Positions 41,551-49,655 of a stretch of 64,000 nt of DNA are shown here, one piece after another (position 1 is the stretch's first letter; each line of letters starts with the position of its first letter). A model generated the notes under the pieces. The model had not been told where the DNA came from. It did not search any database and saw only the letters and a program-made list of their open reading frames with translations. The translations under genes were made by a program, and so were the position numbers. The stretch is from NCBI RefSeq assembly GCF_023705585.1, contig NZ_BOQE01000002.1, positions 1 through 64,000 of the forward strand, given 5' to 3'. The stretch comes from Collibacillus ludicampi (GTDB lineage: Bacteria > Bacillota > Bacilli > Tumebacillales > BOQE01).

Positions 41551-41850
41551 AATTGAATTCAACGATACAGGATGATATGATATAGATGATGATATGATAT
41601 AGATAAAGATACCCTCCGATGCAATTCTAAAGATTTACTGCATAAAATAATAATGAGTCTTAGTCGCGGCAACGACTAAGACTCATAGGACAGAAGCTGT
41701 GGTCACCCGCCACGGCGAGCGAATCTTCAAAACGGAGAAAACCCACCGAGACAGGGGCCGAACCTATCTAGCGGTGGGTTTTCTCTTGCTCCATTTTCTG
41801 CGAATCCATCGATATAGCTTCCTTCCACTGAACCACAGGCTCAATAGAGT
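41525..41850. repeat. Left copy of a 326-bp imperfect direct repeat (type I TA module, toxin truncated)
   Basis: Matches 45002-45326 at roughly 80 percent. It begins inside the last codons of the SRAP gene. Contents: promoter TTGAAT, 17 bp, TATGAT for a plus-strand RNA; a 14-bp perfect hairpin (41653-41686, loop CGGCAA); a bidirectional terminator; and the last codons of a basic toxin on the minus strand (41764-41850), whose membrane half is missing. The -10 element is tandemly duplicated. So this copy keeps a candidate antitoxin but no toxin. Confidence 0.7.
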
Positions 41851-42015
41851 TCTGTTAACTTTTCGGTGTACATACAGGCGTTTATTTCAGTATGTCGCTG
41901 ATGATCCACTTCATCCTTATTAACGTTCATTTTTACTATGTCCACCCATGCGGTTACCTCTATCTTTGTAATTAACCTCATTAGGCAAATACTCTTACGT
42001 GGTTCGTTTGTTTTT

Positions 42016-43869
42016 TTAAGGGCTAAAAGACTTGTCTCTTGTCAGAACAATATCAATTTCGCTTGCAATTTGGTTGAGATAAAATGTGCTTAGTTTAATT
42101 TGAGATACACTGTTGGTTACGTTACGTATTTTTGAGCGTAATTTTTCAAGGGCTTCTTTTTCTTCCATGAGTTCCTTCATAGAATCTAAATGCTTATAGC
42201 GGGTAGCAATAGCTTGTTGGAACAGGTAAAGTTGATGATTTGTACAAACCATGAGTTGTTTGAAAATCGACTCCGTATCAATACGATTCAAAACAGGGTA
42301 GTTCATTATCTCGTCTTCATAGTCCGAGATCTTACGACAAAATGCTTCGAAATTATTGACCATCATTTGTTCCATTGATGTCGCTAGTTGCTTTAGAAAT
42401 TTTTCCCGTAACTTCAGATTCAGTGTATTGACAAACTCTTTAAGTTCTAAATATGCCCTTTTTTCTTCTTGCGAGAGACCTTCGGCATTTAGAGTGTTAC
42501 GAATCTCGACCAACTCTGATCTAAGGTACTTAGAGTGCTCGTATGCCCTACTTGCTCCGTCTAGAAACATATTCTTAAGATTGGACAAATCTGTGTTTAT
42601 GAGCCCGAGACGTGTGAAATACGCCATTGTAGGAAATAGCTGTGAGTAAAAATGAACTGAATATTTCCCTTGAGTCACCTTATTTAATATTTGAGTGATA
42701 GCCGTTTCAAATTCTCTGTCAGATAGTTCCGATAATGGTGCGTACATTAATCTATCTTCAATGCTGGTATAAGCTTTTGTACCAAGTAGTGTTCGAATTT
42801 CATCATTAAGTAGTTCGGCATCTAAATATCCGTCACAAACATAACCTATAATAGCACGACTAAAAGAAAATCCTTCATAGCCGAAGTATTTATCAACGTA
42901 CATTATTATCGGATGCGTATTTTCTTCATTTCGCTGATCCTTCAACATATTATATAGGAGCTTGAACTGTTGGTTATCGTACTCTTGAAATTTTGAAACG
43001 TCTAGTTTGCCGGACATGTGCTCATTCACTATGGAAATAGTAAAGAAAAACAAACGAAATTTGAGTTCTTCAGAGACAGAAGCTTTATCGTGTACATGGG
43101 CCCAGATTGAACCAAACATTTCGAGTGCATGCTTAATCATTCGCATGTTTAGAGCACCGACACTTCTACAATAACTACTTATACGATCTGAATTAATCAA
43201 TAAAAAATTTTGAAGATCCTGATCGTTCTTGATCGTCTCATTGATCAATTCTGGCATTATTGTCTCCGTATGCGACTGGAATTTGAGTGTAAAACGTATT
43301 ACCTTCTCCTTAATCTCCAAATATCGCACCTTGTTTTCATGTTTTGCTAGAATGTCCTTTTCATTGGCTATAAATATGACCTTTAAACCGTCCCGTTCTA
43401 CAAAGCCATTGACGTAACCAAATAGTTCCTCAACATTGATTTTGCTTCGTTCTAAGTCATCAAAACAGATAACTGTCTTGTCGTCGAAAAGCAAGAGTTT
43501 ACTAAGGTCTATATTCAATTTTGGAATCTTAACGATTTTCCACTCTGGAGGTAAATTTAACAGGGCTGTCGAAACCAATGCAGAGCCCAGTTCAGTCGAA
43601 AACTGCCCAGACTTTGTTTTGGCGAACTTGTTAAATAACGAGGGGACCCATCTCCCCGCCAGAATTTTCTTCGAAACCTGGTCCAGGGAAGAAAGACCGT
43701 ATAACGATATATATATAGACGTGTAATCTTTCTTATCATCTAACCATTTAGCAATTTGGCTTAGATAATAAGTTGTCTTTCCAATTCCCCATTCTCCGTC
43801 TATCATAATGGCGTAGTCAGTACTTTCACGTTGAACGTATTCCTTAATTGCTGCTGTCACTTTATCCAC
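42016..43869 (-). CDS. KAP-family P-loop NTPase
   Basis: A 617-residue protein; GTG at 43869 with GGGGGTGG nearby, or TTG at 43893. Walker A is GEWGIGKTT at about residues 25-33 and Walker B CFDDLERS at about 135-142, both diagnostic of the KAP family. The predicted transmembrane insert of many KAP proteins is reduced to one weakly hydrophobic stretch. The long helical C terminus has no motif. KAP NTPases recur in anti-phage loci with variable partners. Together with the SEC-C/HEPN gene upstream it forms a two-gene cassette between repeats. Confidence 0.82.
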   Translation of the reverse strand: MDKVTAAIKEYVQRESTDYAIMIDGEWGIGKTTYYLSQIAKWLDDKKDYTSIYISLYGLSSLDQVSKKILAGRWVPSLFNKFAKTKSGQFSTELGSALVSTALLNLPPEWKIVKIPKLNIDLSKLLLFDDKTVICFDDLERSKINVEELFGYVNGFVERDGLKVIFIANEKDILAKHENKVRYLEIKEKVIRFTLKFQSHTETIMPELINETIKNDQDLQNFLLINSDRISSYCRSVGALNMRMIKHALEMFGSIWAHVHDKASVSEELKFRLFFFTISIVNEHMSGKLDVSKFQEYDNQQFKLLYNMLKDQRNEENTHPIIMYVDKYFGYEGFSFSRAIIGYVCDGYLDAELLNDEIRTLLGTKAYTSIEDRLMYAPLSELSDREFETAITQILNKVTQGKYSVHFYSQLFPTMAYFTRLGLINTDLSNLKNMFLDGASRAYEHSKYLRSELVEIRNTLNAEGLSQEEKRAYLELKEFVNTLNLKLREKFLKQLATSMEQMMVNNFEAFCRKISDYEDEIMNYPVLNRIDTESIFKQLMVCTNHQLYLFQQAIATRYKHLDSMKELMEEKEALEKLRSKIRNVTNSVSQIKLSTFYLNQIASEIDIVLTRDKSFSP

Positions 43870-44039
43870 AAATCCACCCCCATTGTCTTGCAATTTACTT
43901 TTCTGTATCTTGTATCCATCAGATGATGGATATCTTGCAAAGTTAACTTATGAGGTCAAGATACATCATAAAAACAACGTTACATTCGCATCAACATAGC
44001 ATTGAATAGAGAGTGTATTTACAGACAATCATTTCCCCT

Positions 44040-44930
44040 CTAAAACGACGATTCATATTTCGACGTCACGGTGAGTAGAATTTCCCGCGTCATTTGTAAT
44101 AGTTCTTTCCATACCCTAAACGCAAAATGGTCAGATTTTAATTCATTGACGTAAGGCATCGAGAACAGGGTGTCTTGAAACTTCATACCGGTATATCCAA
44201 GAAAGATCGCGTCGTGAGTAATTGCATTTCGAATCCCCTTCAGGTCGCGGATCCACGAATACTTCGTGTATATCTCGTACAAAGCTGAACTGACTGGTCG
44301 ATTTTTATTTTTGTGCGTTGCGAGTAAGTAACTCCATAGATCCTTATCCTGATTAAATCCTTTCCCCATGAGAGTTCCAGCGATTTTTGCAAACACGTCT
44401 AGTGTGCTAATTAACCGCAATATCATTGACTCTAATTCCAAGCGAAGCGGAACGTCATCATATGTAATCTCAACCCCTTCGCCCGGCTGAACCATTGAGA
44501 AATCAACAGAGTATTCTATTATCAATTTTCGCAAACGAAAAAGAAAGTTCCTTTGGTGGTATCTCACCGCATGCAATACATCCCACAAGGCGTCTAAGTG
44601 TTTGAAATATTGTTCTTGGAAATCTTTAGGCTTATCCAATATTCCATGAAATTTTGCTGCGGGATATATTGCGTTTTCTATGGCCGGGTCAATCTGCTCA
44701 TACTTTCCTAGACTAGCCTGCATCTTGATGCCAAGTTGGCTCAAGTCAATGAATCCTAAATGATTGCCAGAATCGTCCACAACTTGAGCCATGCGTTGTC
44801 TGTTTAATTTTATCCGGGTCTGAGTATTAAGTGTAATAGGTAGAACATCCGGTATACAGCATTGTTGGATTAGTAATCCACTGCCACATGGGCAGTCAAT
44901 ATTGTTTTTAATAATTGCCATGTTACTCAT
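44040..44930 (-). CDS. SEC-C plus HEPN-like protein, candidate defence effector
   Basis: A 296-residue protein with GGAGGGACTCGA before the ATG. The N terminus has a SEC-C zinc motif (CPCGSG at 13-18 and CC at 24-25). Residues 100-290 are helical and contain RNAITH (Arg234-x4-His239), the active-site motif of HEPN ribonucleases. SEC-C motifs often recruit proteins or ribosomes; HEPN domains cut RNA. It lies 170 bp upstream of the KAP gene on the same strand. The combination suggests a nucleotide-gated RNase system, though no tested relative is known to me. Confidence 0.6.
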   Translation of the reverse strand: MSNMAIIKNNIDCPCGSGLLIQQCCIPDVLPITLNTQTRIKLNRQRMAQVVDDSGNHLGFIDLSQLGIKMQASLGKYEQIDPAIENAIYPAAKFHGILDKPKDFQEQYFKHLDALWDVLHAVRYHQRNFLFRLRKLIIEYSVDFSMVQPGEGVEITYDDVPLRLELESMILRLISTLDVFAKIAGTLMGKGFNQDKDLWSYLLATHKNKNRPVSSALYEIYTKYSWIRDLKGIRNAITHDAIFLGYTGMKFQDTLFSMPYVNELKSDHFAFRVWKELLQMTREILLTVTSKYESSF

Positions 44931-45001
44931 TCGAGTCCCTCCGATCTCGATGGATCGTTTATTTCAAAAACATATAAAGTTAGGTACTCATAATTTACAT
45001 A

Positions 45002-45326
45002 TTCCGGAATGTATAGAGAGTTTGTAGGGTTATCCGTCAAAAAAATTGAATTCGGTTATACTGAATGGTATGATAAATATAAAGAAACCTCCGATGCAAT
45101 TCTAGAGATTTACTGCATAATAATAAATAATGAGTCTTAGTCGTTGCCGCGACTAAGACTCATAGGACAGAAGCTGTGGTCACCCGCCACGGCGAGCATA
45201 AATCCTATTAGTGAAAATCCACCGAAGCAGGCTGCCAACCTATCTCGCGGTGGATTTTCTCTTGCTTACTTTTCTGCGAATCCATCTATATAGCTTCCTT
45301 CCACTGAACCACAGGCTCAATAGAGT
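45002..45326. repeat. Right copy of the 326-bp direct repeat
   Basis: It includes a promoter, an antitoxin-like RNA, a perfect 14-bp hairpin (45130-45163, loop TTGCCG) and the C-terminal half of the intact toxin gene. The hairpin loop is the exact reverse complement of the loop in the left copy (CGGCAA). Identity to the left copy is highest between 45085 and 45326. Confidence 0.75.
45046..45258 (+). ncRNA. Candidate antitoxin RNA of a type I toxin-antitoxin module
   Basis: Promoter TTGAAT (45046-45051), 17-bp spacer, TATGAT (45069-45074). The RNA would start near 45081 and end at the GAAAATCCACCG/CGGTGGATTTTC terminator (about 45213-45258), about 175 nt. It converges with the toxin mRNA and shares its 3' region, the geometry of Fst/par and TxpA/RatA systems. 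Transcription is not proven. Confidence 0.55.
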
Positions 45327-45380
45327 GGCTATTCCTTTGAGGATCGCGTAACTTAACGCAAGAGTAGCCAGGGCGATCAC
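45240..45380 (-). CDS. Small hydrophobic toxin with basic tail, 46 aa
   Basis: Starts at GTG 45378-45380, ends TAG 45240-45242. Residues 1-25 form one membrane helix (IALATLALSYAILKGIATLL), followed by a strongly basic tail (RKLYRWIRRKVSKRKSTAR). This helix-plus-basic-tail plan is that of Fst/Ldr/TxpA-type type I toxins. The ribosome site AAAGGGG is almost touching the start, so translation may be weak or controlled, as in these systems. A promoter with TGGTATAAT lies upstream (45439-45447 region). Convergence with the antitoxin RNA supports the call. Confidence 0.6.
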   Translation of the reverse strand: MIALATLALSYAILKGIATLLSLWFSGRKLYRWIRRKVSKRKSTAR

Positions 45381-45505
45381 CCCCTTTGCCCAGGGCTACG
45401 CCGTGGCTACTACCACCGCACTTCTTGTCCTTGACAAGATTATACCATATTTTTTAGTAGATTTATCCTTTTTGTTAGAGGTTTTTACATGATTTATTCT
45501 GTTAG

Positions 45506-45613
45506 TTAATTGTTAGTTCGTATCTCTTCCAATATCCGAAGCTCTCTCTTCGTTAGGTTCAATACGTTTTCTGGCTTTGGTATGCGGTCTATATCAATCA
45601 AAGCCAATTGCAT
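45506..45613 (-). CDS. Small ORF, 35 aa
   Basis: ATG at 45611-45613, stop 45506-45508, with AAGG four bases upstream. The product (MQLALIDIDRIPKPENVLNL, then TKRELRILEEIRTN) is soluble and helical. It follows a 42-aa ORF by seven bases, giving a mini-operon. It may be the end of a once longer gene. No family recognised. Confidence 0.35.
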   Translation of the reverse strand: MQLALIDIDRIPKPENVLNLTKRELRILEEIRTNN

Positions 45614-45620
45614 TTTACCT

Positions 45621-45749
45621 TCATTCGAACTTAATTATAAGATCGAGAAATTCTTCAACACATTTCGGATATGAATAACCCGAGCGCTCATATAAAAATC
45701 GAAGTCCGTCTTCTCTTTTTTTTAATTCCGGATCGTTGTCTTGTTCCAT
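45621..45749 (-). CDS. Small ORF, 42 aa, possibly part of a longer broken gene
   Basis: ATG at 45747-45749. The residues (EQDNDPELKKREDGLRFLYE and YPKCVEEFLDLIIKFE) look like a genuine protein end. The same frame continues upstream without a stop for about 25 codons (RTHDQIISYLKRHLDL) but without a start. So it may be the 3' portion of a frameshifted gene whose 5' part is the 53-aa ORF upstream. Confidence 0.4.
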   Translation of the reverse strand: MEQDNDPELKKREDGLRFLYERSGYSYPKCVEEFLDLIIKFE

Positions 45750-45778
45750 TAAGTCGAGATGTCTTTTTAAGTACGATA

Positions 45779-45940
45779 TTATTTGATCGTGAGTTCGTTT
45801 TTTTGCGTTTCATCAACGACCAGTGGGAAGAGGATCGTTCCATCCAAGAGGAGATAAAGCACCCAATGAGCTTCGAAAAGAACGGAAGAAACGTAGTTCC
45901 AGTATGTTTTATGATTGGATTTCGTGGTCAAGGGAATCAT
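45779..45940 (-). CDS. Small ORF with good ribosome site, 53 aa
   Basis: ATG at 45938-45940 with AAAGGAG nine bases upstream. The product has an aromatic and hydrophobic middle (YWNYVSSVLFEAHWVLYLLL) and could associate with the membrane. Its stop lies where the next frame opens, so these two pieces could be one gene split by a frameshift near 45780. Unknown function. Confidence 0.4.
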   Translation of the reverse strand: MIPLTTKSNHKTYWNYVSSVLFEAHWVLYLLLDGTILFPLVVDETQKNELTIK

Positions 45941-45977
45941 GTATCCATTCTCCTTTCTAATATTGATTTAAGGTGTA

Positions 45978-46178
45978 TCAATTAACGCTAGGGGATTGTT
46001 GTTCCCTAGCGCATGAGTCTTCTAACGGCAATAGCTCCACCAATTTGGCCCTTTTCCCTTGTGCTTGAAGCTGTTTACACAAGTGCTGCATCTGTTTTCG
46101 GGCAATGCATTCCGTCATGTCCAAGAGTTTCAGGGTATGGATACGTCCATTGATACGCACTTTGGCAATCCATTTCAT
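45978..46178 (-). CDS. Small basic protein, 66 aa
   Basis: ATG at 46178 with AGAGGGATCATC upstream. The protein starts MKWIAKVRINGRIHTLKLLD, a beta-rich segment, then a helix ECIARKQMQHLCKQLQAQG with two Cys. It has no recognised domain. The CGCTAGGG/CCCTAGCG inverted repeat at 45986-46011 overlaps its stop and may act as its terminator. Confidence 0.5.
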   Translation of the reverse strand: MKWIAKVRINGRIHTLKLLDMTECIARKQMQHLCKQLQAQGKRAKLVELLPLEDSCAREQQSPSVN

Positions 46179-46221
46179 GATGATCCCTCTTTCCAATTCC
46201 TTGCCAACATCGTATTACGTC

Positions 46222-46295
46222 CCAAAATCGGCGTGAACAAATAAAAAAACAGAGTTTTGAAACTCTGTTCAGGAACAATGGTCATGGTCAAATAA
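46222..46295 (-). repeat. 74-bp direct repeat, left copy (3' relic of the 48192 gene)
   Basis: 73 of 74 bases match 48145-48218. It contains the last nine codons of the gene at 48192 (LFDHDHCS), its stop, and the ACAGAGTTT/AAACTCTGT terminator (46249-46268). It thus marks a duplicated or recombined 3' end. The SLH protein gene lies between the two copies. Confidence 0.8.
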
Positions 46296-46506
46296 TCTGA
46301 ACATTACTATGTATGGGAAAAAGATCGATTGGTTACAGATCGTCTACCAATCGGTACGTAGCTATTCGACTATTAACTACGCACGCGACCTCACTCCCTT
46401 TTGCTTGGCTAGGAATTTAACCGCTTCATTATGGTAAACTAGAAAAAATTGTTAATTTGTATCGCTAGGTAAAGAATAAAACATGATGGAAACGGCGTGA
46501 AGAGAA

Positions 46507-46535
46507 ACAAAAAAAAGGTACTAAAAAGTACCTTC
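46507..46535 (-). terminator. Terminator of the SLH-protein gene
   Basis: AAGGTAC/GTACCTT hairpin with eight T on the minus strand, about 60 bp after the SLH gene stop. Confidence 0.8.
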
Positions 46536-46596
46536 AGATTGATGATAAACGCCGTTCGTAAGAATGGCACTTTTATTCTATGATATAGTTTCCTGT

Positions 46597-47976
46597 TTAC
46601 TGCACATTGACGGTAATCGAGCCGGTAATTCCAAGTTGATCATTAGAGACCGTTACTGTTTGAGTTCCCGTTGTATTCAGTAATACGGGAATCTGCGCGA
46701 CACCATTTGTAAATGTCACAGATGTTACGAAAGACGTATTGGTCGAATCGGTCGTAGATACTTTCATTGTATAGGTTCCATAGATATCTGTATCGACAGC
46801 CCCATTCTTGAGAACCGTGAGCGTATAAGCATAGGATTGACCATGTAATACGGAACTTGGAGCTGATAATTGCATGCTAATAGGGGTAGCCGTTAAATTA
46901 TAGGAACCGGACTGACTGTTTATATAATCAATATAAACTCCGGAACTGCCTGCGGGGATCAGCACGTATGAAACCGTGTTCCCATCTTGTCTAAACGTTC
47001 CATTTCCACCGTTATCACTTAGATAATAAGTTGTTGTTGTATTGACAACAACAGGGTTTCCATTTGCATCAACCGGTTCTACAAGAAGGTGAACAGGTAT
47101 GTTAGCAGATACACTTAACGAATTTGTACCTGAGATTTTAGTACCGTTCAGGTAAATCGCTGCCCCCGAAGCAGTCCCGGTTTGTGTTATTGTTGATGTT
47201 GTTGTTGTTATATTCGAGCCGGGTACTACTTCCGTTAGACCCGTTGTCCCGCTCGAAACTGGTGGAACTTCTAACTGATTTTCTATGTTGTAGAACAGTG
47301 CTGCTACTTGCGCGCGGTTTAAGTTGCTTAACGGATCAAAACGATCAGGGCTCACTCCGATCATCACACCTGATTGAATGGCAGTGGCTACATATGCGCG
47401 CAAATTTACAGGAATCGAACCAGCATCTTGATAACTGCTTAAAATCGTATTTGCTTGATCGTTGGATACGAGTTGAACACGGTTTTCATTTTGTAATATT
47501 CTTACCAGTGTGACGGCAGCTTCTGCCCGGTTTACTGGACGATCCGGTTGAAAATAATATTGGCCATTTGGATCAGTAAATGCTGTCATATAATCCTTTG
47601 CAGCTTCAACATACGGGAAAAACCAATCGCTGTTCGAGACATCCTGAAAATCTTGCTGAGTGCCATTTGCTGCTTGCAGATGGAAATACCGGCTTAAAAG
47701 GGTTGCAAACTGCGCACGTGTAATCGTCCCGCCCGGTTGAAAATGATGTTTATCAATACCGCTGATAATTCCTTGGCTCGCTAATTTTGCAATGGCTTGT
47801 CTCGCCCAACCATAGTTCCCGTCTACATCATCAAAATTAAAAGAATAAGCTTTCATATCATCATTTTCCTTGAAATGCCCTCGATGATGACCGTGATCAT
47901 CGGCAAAAGCCGGTGAACTCAAACCTGCAATCAGTGCCAATGAAGAGAGTGTAGCCGCGATTTTTCTTCCTTTCAT
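46597..47976 (-). CDS. SLH-domain surface protein with Ig-like C terminus
   Basis: A 459-residue secreted protein with AAAGGAGG upstream. The signal peptide ends AFA|DD. Three SLH domains span about 45-235 (WARQAIAKLASQGIISGID, then RAQFATLLSRYFHL and the repeats after it), which bind pyruvylated wall polymer. Residues 250-459 are Thr/Ser-rich with two beta-sandwich Ig-like repeats (ASGAAIYLNGTKISG, and QLSAPSSVLHGQSYAYTLTV). It would be displayed on the cell surface. Such a protein on a conjugative element could act in mating contact or exclusion; that is inference. A paralogue is at 62087. Confidence 0.85.
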   Translation of the reverse strand: MKGRKIAATLSSLALIAGLSSPAFADDHGHHRGHFKENDDMKAYSFNFDDVDGNYGWARQAIAKLASQGIISGIDKHHFQPGGTITRAQFATLLSRYFHLQAANGTQQDFQDVSNSDWFFPYVEAAKDYMTAFTDPNGQYYFQPDRPVNRAEAAVTLVRILQNENRVQLVSNDQANTILSSYQDAGSIPVNLRAYVATAIQSGVMIGVSPDRFDPLSNLNRAQVAALFYNIENQLEVPPVSSGTTGLTEVVPGSNITTTTSTITQTGTASGAAIYLNGTKISGTNSLSVSANIPVHLLVEPVDANGNPVVVNTTTTYYLSDNGGNGTFRQDGNTVSYVLIPAGSSGVYIDYINSQSGSYNLTATPISMQLSAPSSVLHGQSYAYTLTVLKNGAVDTDIYGTYTMKVSTTDSTNTSFVTSVTFTNGVAQIPVLLNTTGTQTVTVSNDQLGITGSITVNVQ

Positions 47977-48144
47977 TGTCTCTACCTCCTTTATTAAATA
48001 TCCTCTTTATCTAATACGTAAATTGGTAAAATTTTATGAGGGTTTCCAATTATAACTCAATAGTTTCATATGATATATAAGGAATGATCGGATTTTACCA
48101 GCTTGCTTATGAAGCGGCTTCCCGCTGGTAACGCTCAGAGGCTT

Positions 48145-48218
48145 CCAAAATCGGCGTGAACAAATAAAAAAACAGAGTTTTGAAACTCTGTTCAGGAACA
48201 TTGGTCATGGTCAAATAA
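48145..48218 (-). repeat. 74-bp direct repeat, right copy
   Basis: It covers the end of the 48192 gene and its terminator hairpin. See the left copy at 46222-46295; one mismatch separates them. Confidence 0.8.
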
Positions 48219-48425
48219 ACTCAACTGTTCGTAGTTATCAAAGTATTTTTTAACCGCTGATTTCGATAGCACTTGGCCGAGAAGTTTCATACCGTTAACA
48301 GTAACTACGCGATCAAAATACACCTGAACATAACGCTTTGTGATCGCATCGATTCTTGCCTGTACACCTTCGTACACCGTACCTTGACGGCCGCTCAGCC
48401 GATTGCCGATTTCCATAAGTATCAC
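48192..48425 (-). CDS. Small protein of unknown function, 77 aa
   Basis: GTG at 48423-48425, with AAAGGTTGA close upstream, or ATG at 48416. The middle (VQARIDAITKRYVQVYFDRV) suggests a short alpha/beta fold. No family is recognised. The end of the gene is duplicated 1.9 kb away on the other side of an SLH gene, so it has served as an insertion or recombination target. Confidence 0.55.
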   Translation of the reverse strand: MILMEIGNRLSGRQGTVYEGVQARIDAITKRYVQVYFDRVVTVNGMKLLGQVLSKSAVKKYFDNYEQLSLFDHDQCS

Positions 48426-48432
48426 TCAACCT

Positions 48433-49158
48433 TTAACTATGGAAAATCGAATTTATTGGATATTGAAGTGTTTGCCGTATATCTAATGAAGAGAAACGGG
48501 CACCCGGATTTCTCTTTTTTGTATATTCATGCACCTCGGTTTTTTTTGCCTTGTTCTTTTCTATCTCGTCTTCTTTTTCTTTAATTATGTCTTCAAGAAT
48601 CATTATATGTAGATTATGATAATCTTCACGTAACTTTGTATAAACATAAACTATGAGAAAAACAATAACAAGTTTTGTGGCTAAATCAAATGAGCTAGTT
48701 GTAAAGTTAAATACACTTTTAAAAATGTTCGAAATAAAGGTGCCTGCTTGTGTTGCATTCTTTGTTATATTACCGGTTTGACCAATTATAATGGTAGAAT
48801 ATGATTGAACTAGTGTGATAACAAACGTTAAAACTGTAAATACGTATTTTAAAGTATTCCCAATGAGAGAATTGAGGGCTTTCGTACTTTCCAATGAACT
48901 CTTGCGGTATATAAGTTTAGTTTTTAATTCATCAAATGATATTGCTCTATAAGATTCTTTGTATTCTTTTATTCCTTTTTCTGAATTAAAGGAATAGATG
49001 ATATACATTTTAAACTTGAAAAAATTCCAGAATAAGTATTTGAATAAGTTGAAGATAAACTTGAAAAAGTTCTTGAGTAAGTACTTGAGAAGATTGATGA
49101 TAAACTTGAAAAAATTCTTGAATAAGTACTTGAGAAAGTTGATGATAAACTCGATCAA
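48433..49158 (-). CDS. Membrane protein with three N-terminal 15-residue repeats
   Basis: A 241-residue protein with TTG start at 49156-49158 and AGGAAGG ten bases upstream. Residues 3-47 are three copies of a 15-residue unit close to INxLKYLxKNFFKF, encoded by 45-bp tandem repeats (about 49020-49155). The units are amphipathic and could insert in a membrane. Two later helices (VFTVLTFVITLVQSYSTIII and LVIVFLIVYVYTK) are true membrane segments, followed by a coiled-coil tail. The repeat number may vary between strains. A toxin-like or phage-defence role is conceivable but unsupported. Confidence 0.6.
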   Translation of the reverse strand: MIEFIINFLKYLFKNFFKFIINLLKYLLKNFFKFIFNLFKYLFWNFFKFKMYIIYSFNSEKGIKEYKESYRAISFDELKTKLIYRKSSLESTKALNSLIGNTLKYVFTVLTFVITLVQSYSTIIIGQTGNITKNATQAGTFISNIFKSVFNFTTSSFDLATKLVIVFLIVYVYTKLREDYHNLHIMILEDIIKEKEDEIEKNKAKKTEVHEYTKKRNPGARFSSLDIRQTLQYPINSIFHS

Positions 49159-49230
49159 GATATATCATCCTTCCTTTCTTCTTTTTATAACAATTTTATA
49201 CTTGAACAATGTTTTTTGGAAAATCTTATT

Positions 49231-49267
49231 TAAAAATTCCTCCGTCTAAATTTAGACGGAGGTTTTT
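49231..49267 (-). terminator. Terminator after the HU gene
   Basis: CCTCCGTCTAAATTTAGACGGAGG is a 24-bp perfect palindrome with T runs on both sides, after the HU stop. Confidence 0.85.
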
Positions 49268-49278
49268 AATTTCGTTCT

Positions 49279-49557
49279 TTATGCCTTATGTACAAGTTCT
49301 TTCAGATTTTTCCCCGCCTTAAAAGCCGGAATCGTCGTTGCTGGAATGGTAATCTCCTCGCCTGTTGCCGGATTTCTTCCGGTTCTTTCTGCCCGTTCAC
49401 GCACTTCGAAAGTACCAAAGCCGGGCAATTGTACCTTCTCGCGTTCAGCCAAGGCTTCAGTGATCACTTCGAGCATACTATTGATTGCAGTTTCCGCATC
49501 TTTTTTAGTGAGTCCTGCCTTGGTCGCTGTTTTTTCAATGAGCTCCGCTTTATTCAT
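49279..49557 (-). CDS. hup: HU-family DNA-binding protein
   Basis: A 92-residue histone-like protein starting MNKAELIEKTA at 49557 with AAAGGGGGAAAGTC upstream; the longer frame has no support. The body contains GTFEVRERAERTGRNPATGE, the family signature for the DNA-clasping arm, and ends in KNLKELVHKA. HU bends and compacts DNA and helps initiation and recombination. A plasmid-borne HU could adjust nucleoid structure of the element; the chromosome should also carry one. Confidence 0.92.
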   Translation of the reverse strand: MNKAELIEKTATKAGLTKKDAETAINSMLEVITEALAEREKVQLPGFGTFEVRERAERTGRNPATGEEITIPATTIPAFKAGKNLKELVHKA

Positions 49558-49633
49558 GAGACTTTCCCCCTTTGCTGTTATCATGAACAGCTTAAAACAA
49601 GACTTGCGCGGCGTGAAGAGGAAAAACAAAAAG

Positions 49634-49655
49634 GCACAAAAAAGTGCCTCAGTTT
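49634..49655 (-). terminator. Isolated terminator upstream of HU
   Basis: AGGCAC/GTGCCT with a T run in the minus direction (TTTTTG), but no gene on that strand ends here. It may be a relic of a lost gene or belong to a short RNA. Confidence 0.45.

Noticed and set aside
45671-45985. 104-codon plus-strand frame
   Set aside because: Antisense to small minus-strand ORFs that have ribosome sites; odd composition; no ribosome site of its own.
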